Positions 1 to 8,903 of a DNA stretch of 39,708 bases are shown in pieces (positions within the stretch are counted from its first letter, which is position 1; the number at the start of each line of letters is the position of its first letter). Both the position numbers and the translations under genes were made by a program. The notes below the pieces were generated by a model. It was not told the DNA's origin. It was given only the letters and a program-made list of their open reading frames with translations, and did not search any database. This stretch comes from an uncultured Coriobacteriaceae bacterium (GTDB taxonomy: Bacteria > Actinomycetota > Coriobacteriia > Coriobacteriales > Eggerthellaceae), in contig URZP01000006.1 in the NCBI GenBank assembly GCA_900552365.1, forward strand, positions 1-39,708, read 5' to 3'.

Positions 1-501
1 CTGGTAAATGGCGCCATGCTCGGAATCGATGGGCATGAGCTTGCCGGGCTCTTGCACAAGCGGCATGATCAAGTCGCCGCCGACGACCAGCGACTCCTTG
101 TTGGCCAGGGCAAGCATCTTCCCCGCCTTAAGCGCCTCGTAGCTGGCGCGAAGGCCGGCAGCGCCCACGAGCGAGTTGACCACGACGTCAACCTCGGGCA
201 GATGAACCAACTGGCGAATAGCATCGGGGCCGAATTCGATATCGGGCGTGCGGCCGTCCTTCAGCACGGGCACATCAAGCGAATCGATGCCGTCCTTGGG
301 GGCGCGGGCGATAGCAACCTTGTCGACATCGAACTCGCGAACCTGATCAAACAGCTCGGCCACACGGCGACCACCCGCGGCAAGCGCAACCACCTTGATC
401 TTATCGGGATGGCGCCTGGCGACGTCGATGGTTTGCGTTCCGATGGAACCGGTGGATCCAAGAACGACAACGCGCCTCGGGTAACGGGATGAAAGATCCA
501 T
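1..501 (-). CDS. dxr: 1-deoxy-D-xylulose 5-phosphate reductoisomerase, N-terminal part (gene runs off the left edge)
   Basis: The enzyme converts DXP to 2-C-methyl-D-erythritol 4-phosphate with NADPH, the committed step of the MEP isoprenoid pathway in the cytosol. The visible 167 residues start MDLSSRYPRRVVVLGSTGSI: a Rossmann NADPH-binding site (GSTGSIG) near residue 15, then the family's NSLVGAAG and ALANKESLV(V)GG segments and the beginning of the active-site region (PIDSEHGAI). The ATG at 501 is preceded by GGAG with 8-nt spacing. The C-terminal half lies outside the window. It follows uppS and cdsA on the same strand, the usual actinobacterial order, so isoprenoid precursor supply is next to the undecaprenyl synthase that uses it. 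Confidence 0.96.
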   Translation of the reverse strand, partial: MDLSSRYPRRVVVLGSTGSIGTQTIDVARRHPDKIKVVALAAGGRRVAELFDQVREFDVDKVAIARAPKDGIDSLDVPVLKDGRTPDIEFGPDAIRQLVHLPEVDVVVNSLVGAAGLRASYEALKAGKMLALANKESLVVGGDLIMPLVQEPGKLMPIDSEHGAIYQ

Positions 502-557
502 GCCAACCACTCCTTCGACGGCAAAAGCCGAGATCGAAATAGCAGAAATCGTCTGGT

Positions 558-1664
558 TTACAGCGGCAGCGTAAGGCAGCCGGTGCCGAAAAGCAGGACC
601 GCAGCCACAACCGCGGTGGTGATAAGGGAGTCGCACCTATCGAACAGGCCGCCATGACCGGGCATGATGGTGCCGGAATCTTTGAAGCCGGTGCCGCGTT
701 TGATACGGCTTTCGCACAAGTCGCCGAAGACGCCCGCTATACCGCAAATAAGGCCGTACAAAAGCGCCTGATAAATATTGATATCCATATGAGGGATAAG
801 CAGCGTCAGACACCATGCAGCCATAGATGCAACAAGGCCGGCAAAGAAACCTTCCCAGCTTTTCTTGGGGCTGATCTTGGGCGCAAGCTTATGACGGCCG
901 AATTTGCTTCCCACAAGATACGCGAACGCATCGTTCATCCAGATGCCGAAGAACAGCACCAACAAGAAAAGGCCGCCCCAAACACCGGGCATGGACTCGC
1001 GAATAAGGATAAGCGCGGAAAGCTGCATGCCCACGTACACTGCACCGAACAAGCTGATGCCTACATCAGCAATGCGTGCGGGCAGCCAGAAGACATACCA
1101 CACGGTAAGCGCGATCATCAGGGCGACGGTGACGTACATCAATCCGTGAAGCCCCAGGAAGAACGCCGAGACGGGGTAGCACATCGCGGCGATGACGCCG
1201 ATGGTTTCATTTGGAAGCTTGGCGTCGGATCGCAGCATGTAATAGAACTCGCCCGCGCAAACAGCAGCGGTAAGCATCACCAAAATGAGCGTGGTCCAGC
1301 GACTGGCCACGATGAACAGAACGCTTAAGCTGACGTAGACCACGCCCGTGCGCAAACGAACCTGAAGCCCGCTGGGGTTCTTGAACTTATCGGGGGTTTT
1401 GCGAGACGCGAAATCCTTCATGCGCTGTTTGCGCGCAGTGCGCTTCTCGCGGGCCGCTTCGCCGTCGTACGGCGCGCTCATACGCTCGGCCGCTCGCTCG
1501 GAGCAGGACTGCTTGGCGACGTCGTCGTGGGCGGAAGCCCCTTCCCCATCTTGGTTGCCCGCCTGAGCGTCGGCGTTCGCTTCGGTTGCATGTTCATCCG
1601 ACAACCCATGCGTCAAATCGGGCGCAGAGGCGCCCGCCTGTTCGTCAAGAACCTCTTCAGACAC
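558..1664 (-). CDS. cdsA: Phosphatidate cytidylyltransferase (CDP-diglyceride synthase) with long acidic N-terminal extension
   Basis: CdsA makes CDP-diacylglycerol from phosphatidic acid and CTP, the branch point for membrane phospholipids. The C-terminal third holds the family signature (SRIKRGTGFKDSG, then PGHGGLFDRCDSL, about residues 318-350), with about seven or eight hydrophobic segments from residue 105 on. The protein is 368 aa against a usual 260-300: the first ~100 residues are hydrophilic, rich in Glu, Ala, Asp and Lys/Arg, and probably cytoplasmic. The start is a GTG whose G is also the last base of the uppS stop (TAGTG), indicating translational coupling. A later start inside the extension cannot be excluded. 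Confidence 0.93.
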   Translation of the reverse strand: MSEEVLDEQAGASAPDLTHGLSDEHATEANADAQAGNQDGEGASAHDDVAKQSCSERAAERMSAPYDGEAAREKRTARKQRMKDFASRKTPDKFKNPSGLQVRLRTGVVYVSLSVLFIVASRWTTLILVMLTAAVCAGEFYYMLRSDAKLPNETIGVIAAMCYPVSAFFLGLHGLMYVTVALMIALTVWYVFWLPARIADVGISLFGAVYVGMQLSALILIRESMPGVWGGLFLLVLFFGIWMNDAFAYLVGSKFGRHKLAPKISPKKSWEGFFAGLVASMAAWCLTLLIPHMDINIYQALLYGLICGIAGVFGDLCESRIKRGTGFKDSGTIMPGHGGLFDRCDSLITTAVVAAVLLFGTGCLTLPL

Positions 1665-2443
1665 TATTCCACCGCCCCGAAACGACGGTTGCGACCCTGG
1701 AATTCAAGCAAAGCGCGCAAGAACTCATAGCGATCGAAGTCGGGCCAAAGGACATCGGACACGACGAACTCGGAGTACGCGATCTGCCACAGAAGGAAGT
1801 TGGAGATGCGCATCTCGCCCGACGTGCGGATGACCAAGTCGGGGTCGGGAATACCAGCCGTATGAAGATGACGCTCGATGTCGGCTTCGGTGATCTCGAC
1901 CTCGGGAAGACCCGCGGCGGTACGCGCAGCAGCCTCGGCGGCGACAGCGCGAACAGCGTCAAGGATCTCGTCGCGGCCGCCGTAGTTCACGGCAACCAGA
2001 AGCGTCATGCCGGTGTTGTCCTTGGTTTTCTCCCATGCCTCAGCGAACGCCTCGCGCGTTTTTTCAGGCAAGGCGTCAATATTGCCGATGGTCATGACGC
2101 GAACGTTCTCGTCATTCAGGCCATCGACCTCGGCGAGCATGGTCTTGGCGAACAAGTTCATAAGACCGATGACCTCGTCCTGGGGACGCTTCCAATTCTC
2201 GGTGGAGAACGAATAGATGGTCAGGTAACGGACGCCCAGGTCGGACGCGCAACGAATGGTCTCGCGCACGGCCTCGATGCCGGCCTTGTGCCCGTTAAGC
2301 CTGTTGAGGGCACGCTTCTTCGCCCAACGGCCGTTTCCGTCCATGATAACGGCGACATGCTGGGGGATGCGGTTCGGGTCGAGCGCGGATGCGTCCAAAC
2401 CCTCAGGCAGATTCGGGAATATGTAGTCCAGAGGCTTGTTCAT
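1664..2443 (-). CDS. uppS: Isoprenyl transferase (undecaprenyl diphosphate synthase family)
   Basis: A cis-prenyltransferase that condenses isopentenyl diphosphate onto an allylic primer to build the polyprenyl carrier for cell-wall assembly. The signature HVAVIMDGNGRWA lies near residue 30 and contains the catalytic Asp; the C-terminal part has DLVIRTSGEMRISNFLLWQ and the aromatic-rich region WPDF, all typical. I chose the ATG at 2443 (259 aa), which has AGG five bases upstream, over an in-frame GTG at 2449 that lacks a spaced ribosome site. It is overlapped by cdsA (1 nt). In actinobacteria the product chain length varies (C50-C55), so the exact product is not determined here. Confidence 0.95.
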   Translation of the reverse strand: MNKPLDYIFPNLPEGLDASALDPNRIPQHVAVIMDGNGRWAKKRALNRLNGHKAGIEAVRETIRCASDLGVRYLTIYSFSTENWKRPQDEVIGLMNLFAKTMLAEVDGLNDENVRVMTIGNIDALPEKTREAFAEAWEKTKDNTGMTLLVAVNYGGRDEILDAVRAVAAEAAARTAAGLPEVEITEADIERHLHTAGIPDPDLVIRTSGEMRISNFLLWQIAYSEFVVSDVLWPDFDRYEFLRALLEFQGRNRRFGAVE

Positions 2444-2525
2444 AAACACCTACCGCGCAAAGGCGTGTCAACGCGTTGCCGCGCCAGCAATTGCAGACGC
2501 GGCAATAAAAGAGGGATGGCCACCC

Positions 2526-3086
2526 TTAGATGGCCATGACCTCCTCTTCCTTCTTCTTGAAGGCTGCATCAACCCGAGCGATGTACTTGTCGGTGATCTT
2601 CTGGATGTCAGCCTCGGCGCGCTTTGCCTCGTCCTCGGGCAGGCTGTCTTCCTTCTTTGCCTTCTCGATTGCCGTGTTGGCATCGCGGCGAGCGTTGCGG
2701 ACGGCAACGCGTGCTTCCTCGGCGTACATCTTGCACTGCTTTACCAGCTCGCGACGACGCTCCTCGGTAAGGGCCGGGAAGGGCAAGCGGATGACCATGC
2801 CGTCGTTGTTGGGCATGACGCCCAGATTGCTTTCGATGATGGCGCGCTCAATGGCACCAAGAACGGTTTTGTCCCAGGGCTCGATGACCAGCATATGGGC
2901 ATCGGGGGCCTTGACGCCGGCGATCTGGTTGACGGGCGTGGGAACGCCATAGTACTCAACCTTGACCTTGTCCAGAATGGTTGCGTTCGCACGGCCAGTG
3001 CGAACGTCGGCAAAGCTGCCGGTAAGCTGGCGGATGACGCCTTCCATGCGCTCTTCTGCAGCCAGCTGGATTTCCTCGATGGTCAT
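2526..3086 (-). CDS. frr: Ribosome recycling factor
   Basis: RRF splits post-termination ribosomes together with EF-G. The 186-aa length equals the family norm (about 185). The N-terminal AEERMEGVIRQL helix, the domain II region with VEYYGVPTPVNQIA and the closing EDEAKRAEADIQKITDKYIA helix are all present. An AGGAG sits seven bases before the ATG. It lies 34 bp downstream of pyrH and 82 bp upstream of uppS on the same strand, the standard pyrH-frr-uppS order. Confidence 0.98.
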   Translation of the reverse strand: MTIEEIQLAAEERMEGVIRQLTGSFADVRTGRANATILDKVKVEYYGVPTPVNQIAGVKAPDAHMLVIEPWDKTVLGAIERAIIESNLGVMPNNDGMVIRLPFPALTEERRRELVKQCKMYAEEARVAVRNARRDANTAIEKAKKEDSLPEDEAKRAEADIQKITDKYIARVDAAFKKKEEEVMAI

Positions 3087-3120
3087 TTCTTGCTCCTTTT
3101 AGCTATCCGAATAAGCGCGT

Positions 3121-3837
3121 TTACTCGACGGTGGTGCCGACCGGCTCGCCCTTCAATGCACGGGCGATGTTGCCCTTCTGCGTGAGGTCGAAGACGATCA
3201 TGGGCATGTCGTTGTCCATGCACAGCGAGGTGGCCGTAGAGTCCATGACGTGGAGACCGCGGTTCAAAACCTCCATGTAGGAGATCTTGTCGAAACGCTT
3301 CGCATCGGGGTTCTTGGCGGGGTCGCTGTCATAAACGCCATCGACCTTGGTGGCCTTCATCAGGCAGTCGACATCAAGCTCGCATGCACGCAGAGCTGCG
3401 GTGGTATCGGTGGTGAAGTACGGGTTGCCGGTGCCGGCTGCCAGAATGACCACACGGCCCTTCTCGAGGTGGCGCACCGCGCGACGACGGATATAGGGCT
3501 CAGAGACTTCCTGCATGTTGATGGCGCTTTGAACGCGGCTATAAACGCCGTGACGCTCGAAAGAATCCTGCAGAGCCAAGGCGTTCATGACCGTGGCAAG
3601 CATGCCGATATAGTCGGCCTGAGCGCGGTCCATGCCCTCGGTTGCACCGGAAACACCGCGGAAGATGTTGCCGCCGCCGACAACGATTGCGATCTGCACG
3701 CCATCATGCACAACCTCGCCAATCTGCTCGGCAAGATCGTCGACGACCTTCGGGTCGATGCCGTATCCCAAGTCGCCCGCAAGCGCCTCGCCAGACAACT
3801 TCAACAGGACGCGTTTGTACTTGTAATCGCCGGCCAT
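3121..3837 (-). CDS. pyrH: UMP kinase (uridylate kinase)
   Basis: Phosphorylates UMP to UDP in pyrimidine nucleotide synthesis; the bacterial enzyme is a hexamer of the amino-acid-kinase fold. Visible motifs are KLSGEAL near residue 13, VGGGNIFRG near 53, GMLATVMNALALQD, and the ATP-side segment TTDTTAALRA with KATKVDGVYDSDP. The length of 238 aa is normal. The ATG follows AAGGAA with good spacing. It precedes frr directly. In many actinobacteria pyrH follows rpsB-tsf; here those two genes lie 13 kb away on the same strand. Confidence 0.98.
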   Translation of the reverse strand: MAGDYKYKRVLLKLSGEALAGDLGYGIDPKVVDDLAEQIGEVVHDGVQIAIVVGGGNIFRGVSGATEGMDRAQADYIGMLATVMNALALQDSFERHGVYSRVQSAINMQEVSEPYIRRRAVRHLEKGRVVILAAGTGNPYFTTDTTAALRACELDVDCLMKATKVDGVYDSDPAKNPDAKRFDKISYMEVLNRGLHVMDSTATSLCMDNDMPMIVFDLTQKGNIARALKGEPVGTTVE

Positions 3838-3919
3838 TTCTTTCTTCCTTTCGGCAGTAGGCTTCGCTATCTAACAGTCCATCTTAACCGAAAAAGAAGT
3901 CAGACCAAACGTCAGACGA

Positions 3920-5320
3920 TCACTGGTTCAGAAAACCCCAAAGAGATCCTTGGCCCCTGTTCGACTGCGAATTAGAGCTGCCGCTGGAATTTTGAGTGGT
4001 CGAAGCGGCCTTTGAACTGGAGGCGTCCGACCCCAAATTCACGCTGAACGTCTTCTCGGCGCCGTCGCGGTTGACTTTCACGTCAACCGTGTCGTCGATG
4101 GAGCATTCGCGAACTGCGACCATCAAATCGCTGGCAGACGAAATTTTCTTGCCGTTGAACGAAACGATGATGTCGCCAACTTCGATGCCGGCCTCATCGG
4201 CGCCCGAACCAGCGCTTACTGCCGAAACGTACGCGCCTTCTGAAACCGCCAGGCCGTAACGCTGGGCATTGGCGGAATTGACCGTGGACAGGCTTACGCC
4301 GAGCTGCGCATGGCCGGGGGTCTCGCCTGCGATGATCTGCTGCGCGATGGCAATAGCGTAGTTGACGGGGATGGCGAACCCAACGCCCGAATAGTTGCCC
4401 GAGTAGGAAGTGATCAGTGTGTTGACGCCGATGACCTTGCCGTTCTTATCGACAAGCGCACCGCCAGAGTTACCGGGGTTGATGGCCGCATCGGTTTGGA
4501 TCATGTTCGGATAAATGGTGATGGACGAGCCGCCCTGCGAGCTGCCGTTATAGGAGCTGGAGTTGTCGATGATCTCGGAGCGACTGGTAGCCGACACAAC
4601 GCCCGTTGCCACCGACTGTTCAAGGCCGAAGGGGCTGCCGATGGTCATGACCCACTGACCCACATTCAAATCGTCGGAATCGCCGATATCGGCAGGGGTC
4701 AGGCCCGAAGCGTCCTTCAACTTGATGACGGCAAGGTCGCTTGAAGCGTCGATGCCCACGACCTCGGCGTCGTATTCCTGACCTCCCGCGTTCACCTTAA
4801 GCGCTTCGCTACCCTCAACGACGTGATAGTTGGTAAGCACGTAGCCATCCTCGGTAAGGACGATGCCCGAGCCCAGCGATGACTGCGAAAGACCGGTATC
4901 GCTCGACACGCCGAAGTAGCCATACGAGCTGGACTGGCTGGTGTACACATAAATGCACACAACGGACGGAAGCGCCTTCGAGGCAACCGTCTCGGCCAGC
5001 GAGGAATCCTCGCCCGAAACGTTGATGGTCGAAGGCGACTGGCTTCCCAGCGTGACGGAAGAACCCGACGTGCCAGATGCCTTCGAGCTACCCAGCGCGC
5101 CAAACGCCGTGAAGCCGGCGAATGCCAGAATACATGCAAGCAAAGCGCCCAGAAACGCCGTGAAGAAGGTTTTCGCGGTGCTGGCTTCCTTGGCGCCGTG
5201 CGAAGAATGGGAAGAAGCGCTTCCCGAAGAGCTGCGCTGAGTATACGGCGCGGAGGAACCCCGGTATTCCTTCGGGGGCTCGGGTGCGCCGGGCTGCTGA
5301 CCGCCGAAACCATCGACCAT
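3920..5320 (-). CDS. HtrA/DegP-family serine protease with N-terminal membrane anchor and C-terminal PDZ domain
   Basis: A trypsin-like envelope quality-control protease. Numbered from the ATG at 5320 (GGAG eight bases upstream; an upstream GTG at 5329 is less well placed) it has 466 aa: a Ser/Gly/Pro-rich cytoplasmic head to about residue 50, one membrane segment (about 52-75), a Ser-rich linker, then the protease domain with catalytic His166 (TNYHVVEG), Asp195 (SSDLAVIKL) and Ser285 (NPGNSGGAL). A PDZ domain covers about 335-430 (VSAGSGADEAGIEVGDIIVS), followed by a Ser/Asn/Gln-rich tail. The active domain should face outside the membrane. Substrate is unknown. It stands alone between pyrH and a divergent GNAT gene. 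Confidence 0.95.
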   Translation of the reverse strand: MVDGFGGQQPGAPEPPKEYRGSSAPYTQRSSSGSASSHSSHGAKEASTAKTFFTAFLGALLACILAFAGFTAFGALGSSKASGTSGSSVTLGSQSPSTINVSGEDSSLAETVASKALPSVVCIYVYTSQSSSYGYFGVSSDTGLSQSSLGSGIVLTEDGYVLTNYHVVEGSEALKVNAGGQEYDAEVVGIDASSDLAVIKLKDASGLTPADIGDSDDLNVGQWVMTIGSPFGLEQSVATGVVSATSRSEIIDNSSSYNGSSQGGSSITIYPNMIQTDAAINPGNSGGALVDKNGKVIGVNTLITSYSGNYSGVGFAIPVNYAIAIAQQIIAGETPGHAQLGVSLSTVNSANAQRYGLAVSEGAYVSAVSAGSGADEAGIEVGDIIVSFNGKKISSASDLMVAVRECSIDDTVDVKVNRDGAEKTFSVNLGSDASSSKAASTTQNSSGSSNSQSNRGQGSLWGFLNQ

Positions 5321-5329
5321 GAAAACCAC

Positions 5330-5619
5330 TCCTTGATTGAAACGAGACGGATCAAACCAAGCCCCGCATTTGCTTCGGGTTCACTCGAAGCATCGCGTCG
5401 CACGCCGAGTTATGCGCTTGCGCGCGCATGCGACCGACGCTTCGAATGGTTTTGTCTGTCCGACTTCGCAAACATATCACCAGCATCTGAAATGTCGCTG
5501 AATCGAATCGAATCGTCATCTTCGCGTAACACTGGTGCATCGAATGCCCACAGGTTGCACGATGAGTGATGGTATGGTGCTTCAGGAGGAAAACCTACCA
5601 ACCGAACAGGAGCAAGAAC
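5330..5619. other. Divergent intergenic region between the HtrA gene and the GNAT gene
   Basis: This 290-bp stretch must hold the promoters of both divergent genes. On the plus strand, TTGTCT (5452-5457) and TATCAC (5475-5480) are 17 bp apart and could serve the GNAT gene, but the match is weak. A short GAATC tandem run occurs around 5499-5515. Nothing else is recognisable. Confidence 0.3.
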
Positions 5620-6297
5620 ATGAAGATCGAAGGACTCATCGCGCCTGGCGCAGAAGACGTCCAGACAATCGAGAAGCTTTCTTACATGATGGGAGAAAGC
5701 TTCATGGAGGAGAACTGGACGCGCGCCACCCTTGACGCTTTGGGCGAAAACGTCAACGACGAGCGCAAGCTCGAGCTTTCGCGCGAGATCATGCGCTTGG
5801 AGTTCACGTACGGCACGCCCTACCCCGCCTGCTATGCCACGCCCGACCTTGCCGCCTGCACCGGCGCCTACTTGAAAAGCGACCTGAACGGCGTAAGCTG
5901 GTCTGCCGTCGAGGACGAAGCGCACGCCCAAATGGCACGCGATTTCATGACGCCCAAGGAAGCCTCTGCGTACTCCGAGGCCTTCAAACGCCTTAAGCCC
6001 GTCTCCGACTTCGACTGGGAAGCCGGCCGCGCAAAGGAAACCGGCTACGACGACTTCATCCACTTCTACGTGATCGGCGTCGACAAGAACGCACGCGGCA
6101 CAGGTGCCTTCCGCCGCTTGATCGAGCCGTTCTTCGCATACGCGGACGAGCACAACGTCCCTTGCTATTTGGAAACCTACTCCGACAACCTGATCTCGCT
6201 GTACGAGCACGTTGGCTTCAAGCAGATCAAAACCATCGAAATGCCCGGCGAGGACCTGCGCGAAACCTTGATGGAGCGCCTGCCCAACCAGAACTAA
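5620..6297 (+). CDS. GNAT-family N-acetyltransferase, substrate unknown
   Basis: A 225-aa protein whose C-terminal half has the GNAT fold: VIGVDKNARGTGAFRRLIEP (about residues 150-169) carries the R/Q-x-x-G-x-G/A acetyl-CoA pyrophosphate loop, and YLETYSDNLISLYEHVGF the typical end (motif B). The N-terminal part is less conserved. The ATG at 5620 has AGGAG seven bases upstream; in-frame ATGs further 5' lack one. It is one of few plus-strand genes and converges with the ABC ATPase gene, with only 11 bp between stop codons. It may acetylate a small amine, antibiotic or protein N-terminus; nothing in the neighbourhood decides. Confidence 0.85.
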   Translation: MKIEGLIAPGAEDVQTIEKLSYMMGESFMEENWTRATLDALGENVNDERKLELSREIMRLEFTYGTPYPACYATPDLAACTGAYLKSDLNGVSWSAVEDEAHAQMARDFMTPKEASAYSEAFKRLKPVSDFDWEAGRAKETGYDDFIHFYVIGVDKNARGTGAFRRLIEPFFAYADEHNVPCYLETYSDNLISLYEHVGFKQIKTIEMPGEDLRETLMERLPNQN

Positions 6298-6308
6298 CGC
6301 GAAGCCTC

Positions 6309-7103
6309 TTACTCGGCCTGCGAATCGCCCCTAAGAAACGCCTTGGTGCGCTCATGCTTGGGGTTTCCGATGACCTCGGCGGCAGGGCCCTGCTCGACGA
6401 TGACGCCGCCATCCATGAACACGGCCGTGTCGGCAACATCGCGGGCGAACGCCATCTCATGCGTGACGATGACCATGGTCATATGCTCGTCAGCGAGCTG
6501 GCGGATCACGCGCAGGACGCCTTTGGTAAGCTCGGGGTCAAGAGCGCTGGTGGGCTCGTCGAAGAACAGCACATCGGGGTTCAACGCCAACGCGCGGGCA
6601 ATGGCCACGCGTTGCTGCTGACCGCCGGAAAGCTCGCAGGGAACCATGTTCTCCTTGCCCGAAAGGCCCATCTTCTCAAGCAGCGCACGAGCGGTTTCGT
6701 ATGCCTGCTCTTTGGGAACCTTCTGCACGTTGATAGGCGCATCGACGATGTTTTTCATCACCGTATAGTGCGGGAACAAGTTGAAGTTCTGGAACACCAA
6801 ACCGAACTTCTGGCGCGCGGCGCGAAGCGTGTCCTTCGATGCGTAGACGGACTTGCCGTCCTTGTCCTGCGCAACCTGGATATCGCCGAACGACAGCGAG
6901 CCCGAATCAAGCGTTTCAAGCAACGTGCAGCAGCGCAGAAGCGTTGACTTGCCGCCGCCCGACGGGCCGATGATGGAAAGGACCTCGCCCTTGTTCACCG
7001 ACAGCGAGATGTCCTTCAGAACCTTAGTGTTGCCGAAGCTTTTCTTCGCGTGCGACAGCTGGACAAGCGTCTGCACGGTTTCGTTTTGCAGGTTTTCCGA
7101 CAT
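6309..7103 (-). CDS. Polar amino-acid ABC transporter, ATP-binding subunit (GlnQ/HisP family)
   Basis: The cytoplasmic ATPase that powers the importer encoded with the next two genes. It shows Walker A GPSGGGKST (about residue 43), the Q-loop region VFQNFNLFPHYTV, signature LSGGQQQRVAIARAL, Walker B VLFFDEPTSALDPE and the switch His (VIVTHEMAFAR). The F-x-L-F-P-H pattern after the Q-loop is typical of the polar amino-acid uptake family. The length of 264 aa is normal apart from about 15 extra N-terminal residues. The ATG at 7103 has an AGGAG. The gene is last in the three-gene set. Confidence 0.95.
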   Translation of the reverse strand: MSENLQNETVQTLVQLSHAKKSFGNTKVLKDISLSVNKGEVLSIIGPSGGGKSTLLRCCTLLETLDSGSLSFGDIQVAQDKDGKSVYASKDTLRAARQKFGLVFQNFNLFPHYTVMKNIVDAPINVQKVPKEQAYETARALLEKMGLSGKENMVPCELSGGQQQRVAIARALALNPDVLFFDEPTSALDPELTKGVLRVIRQLADEHMTMVIVTHEMAFARDVADTAVFMDGGVIVEQGPAAEVIGNPKHERTKAFLRGDSQAE

Positions 7104-7139
7104 GAGAATGCTCCTTGGGTCAAACAGCCAGTAGCGAGA

Positions 7140-7793
7140 TTAGTCGTGGTAGTAATTCATGCGCTTCTCGACGCGGCTCAGGATGAACTCGATCACGATG
7201 TTGATGATCCAGTAAATACCGGCGGCGATGACGTACGGAAGCATACTGACCTGCGAGGCAGCGATGGCCTTAGCCTGGGTGAACATCTCCATGATACCAA
7301 GGACGAACGCAAGCGAGGTGTCCTTGACCAGCGTGATGATCTCGTTGCCCATTGCGGGAAGGATGCGCTTGGCAACCTGGGGCAGCACGATCTTGAAGAA
7401 CGTTTGCGAACGCGTGTAGCCAAGAACCTCGGCAGCCTCGTACTGGCCGCGCGGAATGGACTGAATGCCGCTGCGGTAGATCTCGGCGAAATACGCGGCA
7501 TAATTAAGGATGAAGCCGATGCCGCATGCCCAGAACTTCCAATCGGTACCAAGCTGCATATGGAAGAGGTAGTACGGGCCGAACATAAGAGCCATCAACT
7601 GAAGCATGAGCGGCGTGCCGCGCATGAACGAAATGTAGATGCTGGCAAGCCACGACAACGGCTTGAACTTGCTCATGCGGCAAAGCGCGATGACCACGCC
7701 CAAGGGCAGCGAGCCAACCAGCGTGATCACGAAGATCTGCGCCGTCAGGATGAGGCCCTGGCCAAGCAGGCCGAACATAATCGATAAATCCAC
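7140..7793 (-). CDS. Polar amino-acid ABC transporter, permease subunit (His/Glu/Gln/Arg family)
   Basis: A 217-aa integral membrane protein with about five transmembrane segments. The inner-membrane coupling loop (EVLGYTRSQTFFKIVLPQVAKRILPAMGNE in overlapping pieces) carries the EAA-type motif, and FMRGTPLMLQL is the usual early-family motif. The start is GTG at 7793, with AAGGAA just upstream. It presumably acts as a homodimer or with one partner. It lies between the binding lipoprotein and the ATPase on the same strand; a 42-nt stem-loop precedes it, so it may be expressed below the level of the binding protein. Confidence 0.95.
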   Translation of the reverse strand: MDLSIMFGLLGQGLILTAQIFVITLVGSLPLGVVIALCRMSKFKPLSWLASIYISFMRGTPLMLQLMALMFGPYYLFHMQLGTDWKFWACGIGFILNYAAYFAEIYRSGIQSIPRGQYEAAEVLGYTRSQTFFKIVLPQVAKRILPAMGNEIITLVKDTSLAFVLGIMEMFTQAKAIAASQVSMLPYVIAAGIYWIINIVIEFILSRVEKRMNYYHD

Positions 7794-7892
7794 GTCGTTC
7801 CTTCCTTTTCGATGACGCTTTGGGAAACGAAGCCCGCACAGGAGACATATGCCGGGCTTGACGCTTTCCGAAATGCCTCGTTACTTCCCTTT

Positions 7893-7934
7893 CACGCGCA
7901 AACACCTCCCGCCTTACGGCAGGAGGTGCGCGTG
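7893..7934 (-). terminator. Intercistronic stem-loop between binding-protein and permease genes
   Basis: Arms CACGCGC (7893-7899) and GCGCGTG (7928-7934) enclose a second stem (CCTCC/GGAGG). No run of T follows on the minus strand, so it is more likely an mRNA-stabilising or partly terminating hairpin than a full terminator. Such structures commonly keep the binding-protein message in excess. Confidence 0.65.
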
Positions 7935-7974
7935 TCGTTACACGATGTTGGTCGATCAAACGACCAAGTGAGTG

Positions 7975-8832
7975 CTACTTCAAGATCCAGTTGTCGAAGG
8001 ACAAGCCGTAGTCGGCGTACTTCTCGCAGAGCTTCTGGACGGCGCCGTCCTCGTACATCGCCTTCAGGGTCTCGGTGACGGTGTTGGCAAGCTCGGTGTC
8101 GCCCTTCTTGAAACCAACGGCGTAGTGTTCCTTGGAAAGGCTCTCGTCAAGCTGAATGTACTTGTCGCCGGTCTGAGCGATCTGGTACTGAGCGATAGAC
8201 AGGTCGCATGCAACGGCGTCGACCATGCCGGAATCAAGCTGCATGAAGGCGTTGTTGTAGTCGCCGATGGTCTGGGCAGCGCCGCCGGCGAAGGTGGCTG
8301 CAAGCTCGGCCTTGCCTTCGGGATCCTCAAGAACGGAAAGAGCAGCGGAGTCGACCTGGGTCATGACGGTTTTGCCGGAAAGGTCGGCAAGTGAAGCGAT
8401 GTTGCTGCCCTTCTTCACCACGACAACCTGCTCGTTGAGCATGTACGGCTCGGAGAAGGTGTAGTCGCCCTCGCGGCCTTCCATGGTGAAGCCGTTCCAA
8501 ATGCAGTTGATGTTGCCGGCGTTGAGCAGGGCGTCCTTAGCGTCCCAGTCGATGGGATCGGCCTTGAAGTCCCAACCGTTGCGGTCGGCGACTTCCTTGG
8601 CAAGGTCAAGATCGAAGCCGGTGTAGTTGCCGTCGTCGCCGACGAAACCGTACGGCGGGTAAGCGGAGTCGAAACCGACGATGAGGGTTTTGGTTGCAGA
8701 CGAGCTGGCAGAAGAGCTTCCCTGAGCGCTAGCGGATGCGCTTGAGGAAGCCTGCGAGCCGCAGCCGGCAAGTGCAAACGCAGCCAAGGCCAGCGTGGTT
8801 GCAACTGCAGCCAAGAGCTTGAACTTCTTCAT
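7975..8832 (-). CDS. Polar amino-acid ABC transporter, substrate-binding lipoprotein
   Basis: The extracytoplasmic receptor of the importer. From the ATG at 8832 (AAGGAG six bases upstream) it is 285 aa: a lipoprotein signal with lipobox LAGC (Cys24), a Ser/Ala-rich linker to about residue 45, then the family-3 solute-binding domain (VGFDSAYPPYGFVGDDGNYTG at its start, in pieces; GFDLDLAKEVADRNGW; DWDAKDALLNAGNINCIWNG). The Asp/Glu/Arg-type ligand pocket suggests a polar amino acid; which one cannot be told, though the promoter shares a 13-mer with the his operon. Lgt, which lipidates such proteins, is encoded 4 kb away. Confidence 0.95.
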   Translation of the reverse strand: MKKFKLLAAVATTLALAAFALAGCGSQASSSASASAQGSSSASSSATKTLIVGFDSAYPPYGFVGDDGNYTGFDLDLAKEVADRNGWDFKADPIDWDAKDALLNAGNINCIWNGFTMEGREGDYTFSEPYMLNEQVVVVKKGSNIASLADLSGKTVMTQVDSAALSVLEDPEGKAELAATFAGGAAQTIGDYNNAFMQLDSGMVDAVACDLSIAQYQIAQTGDKYIQLDESLSKEHYAVGFKKGDTELANTVTETLKAMYEDGAVQKLCEKYADYGLSFDNWILK

Positions 8833-8903
8833 GTTGTCTCCTTCTTGCCGGGCGGCGCCTTGCGCGGCGGTCAACCCGTGCTCGAACTTCTATCGATTCA
8901 CTA

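Noticed and set aside
5410..6210. Minus-strand open frame of 266 codons opposite the plus-strand GNAT gene
   Set aside because: The plus-strand frame has a clear GNAT fold and ribosome site; the antisense frame has neither.
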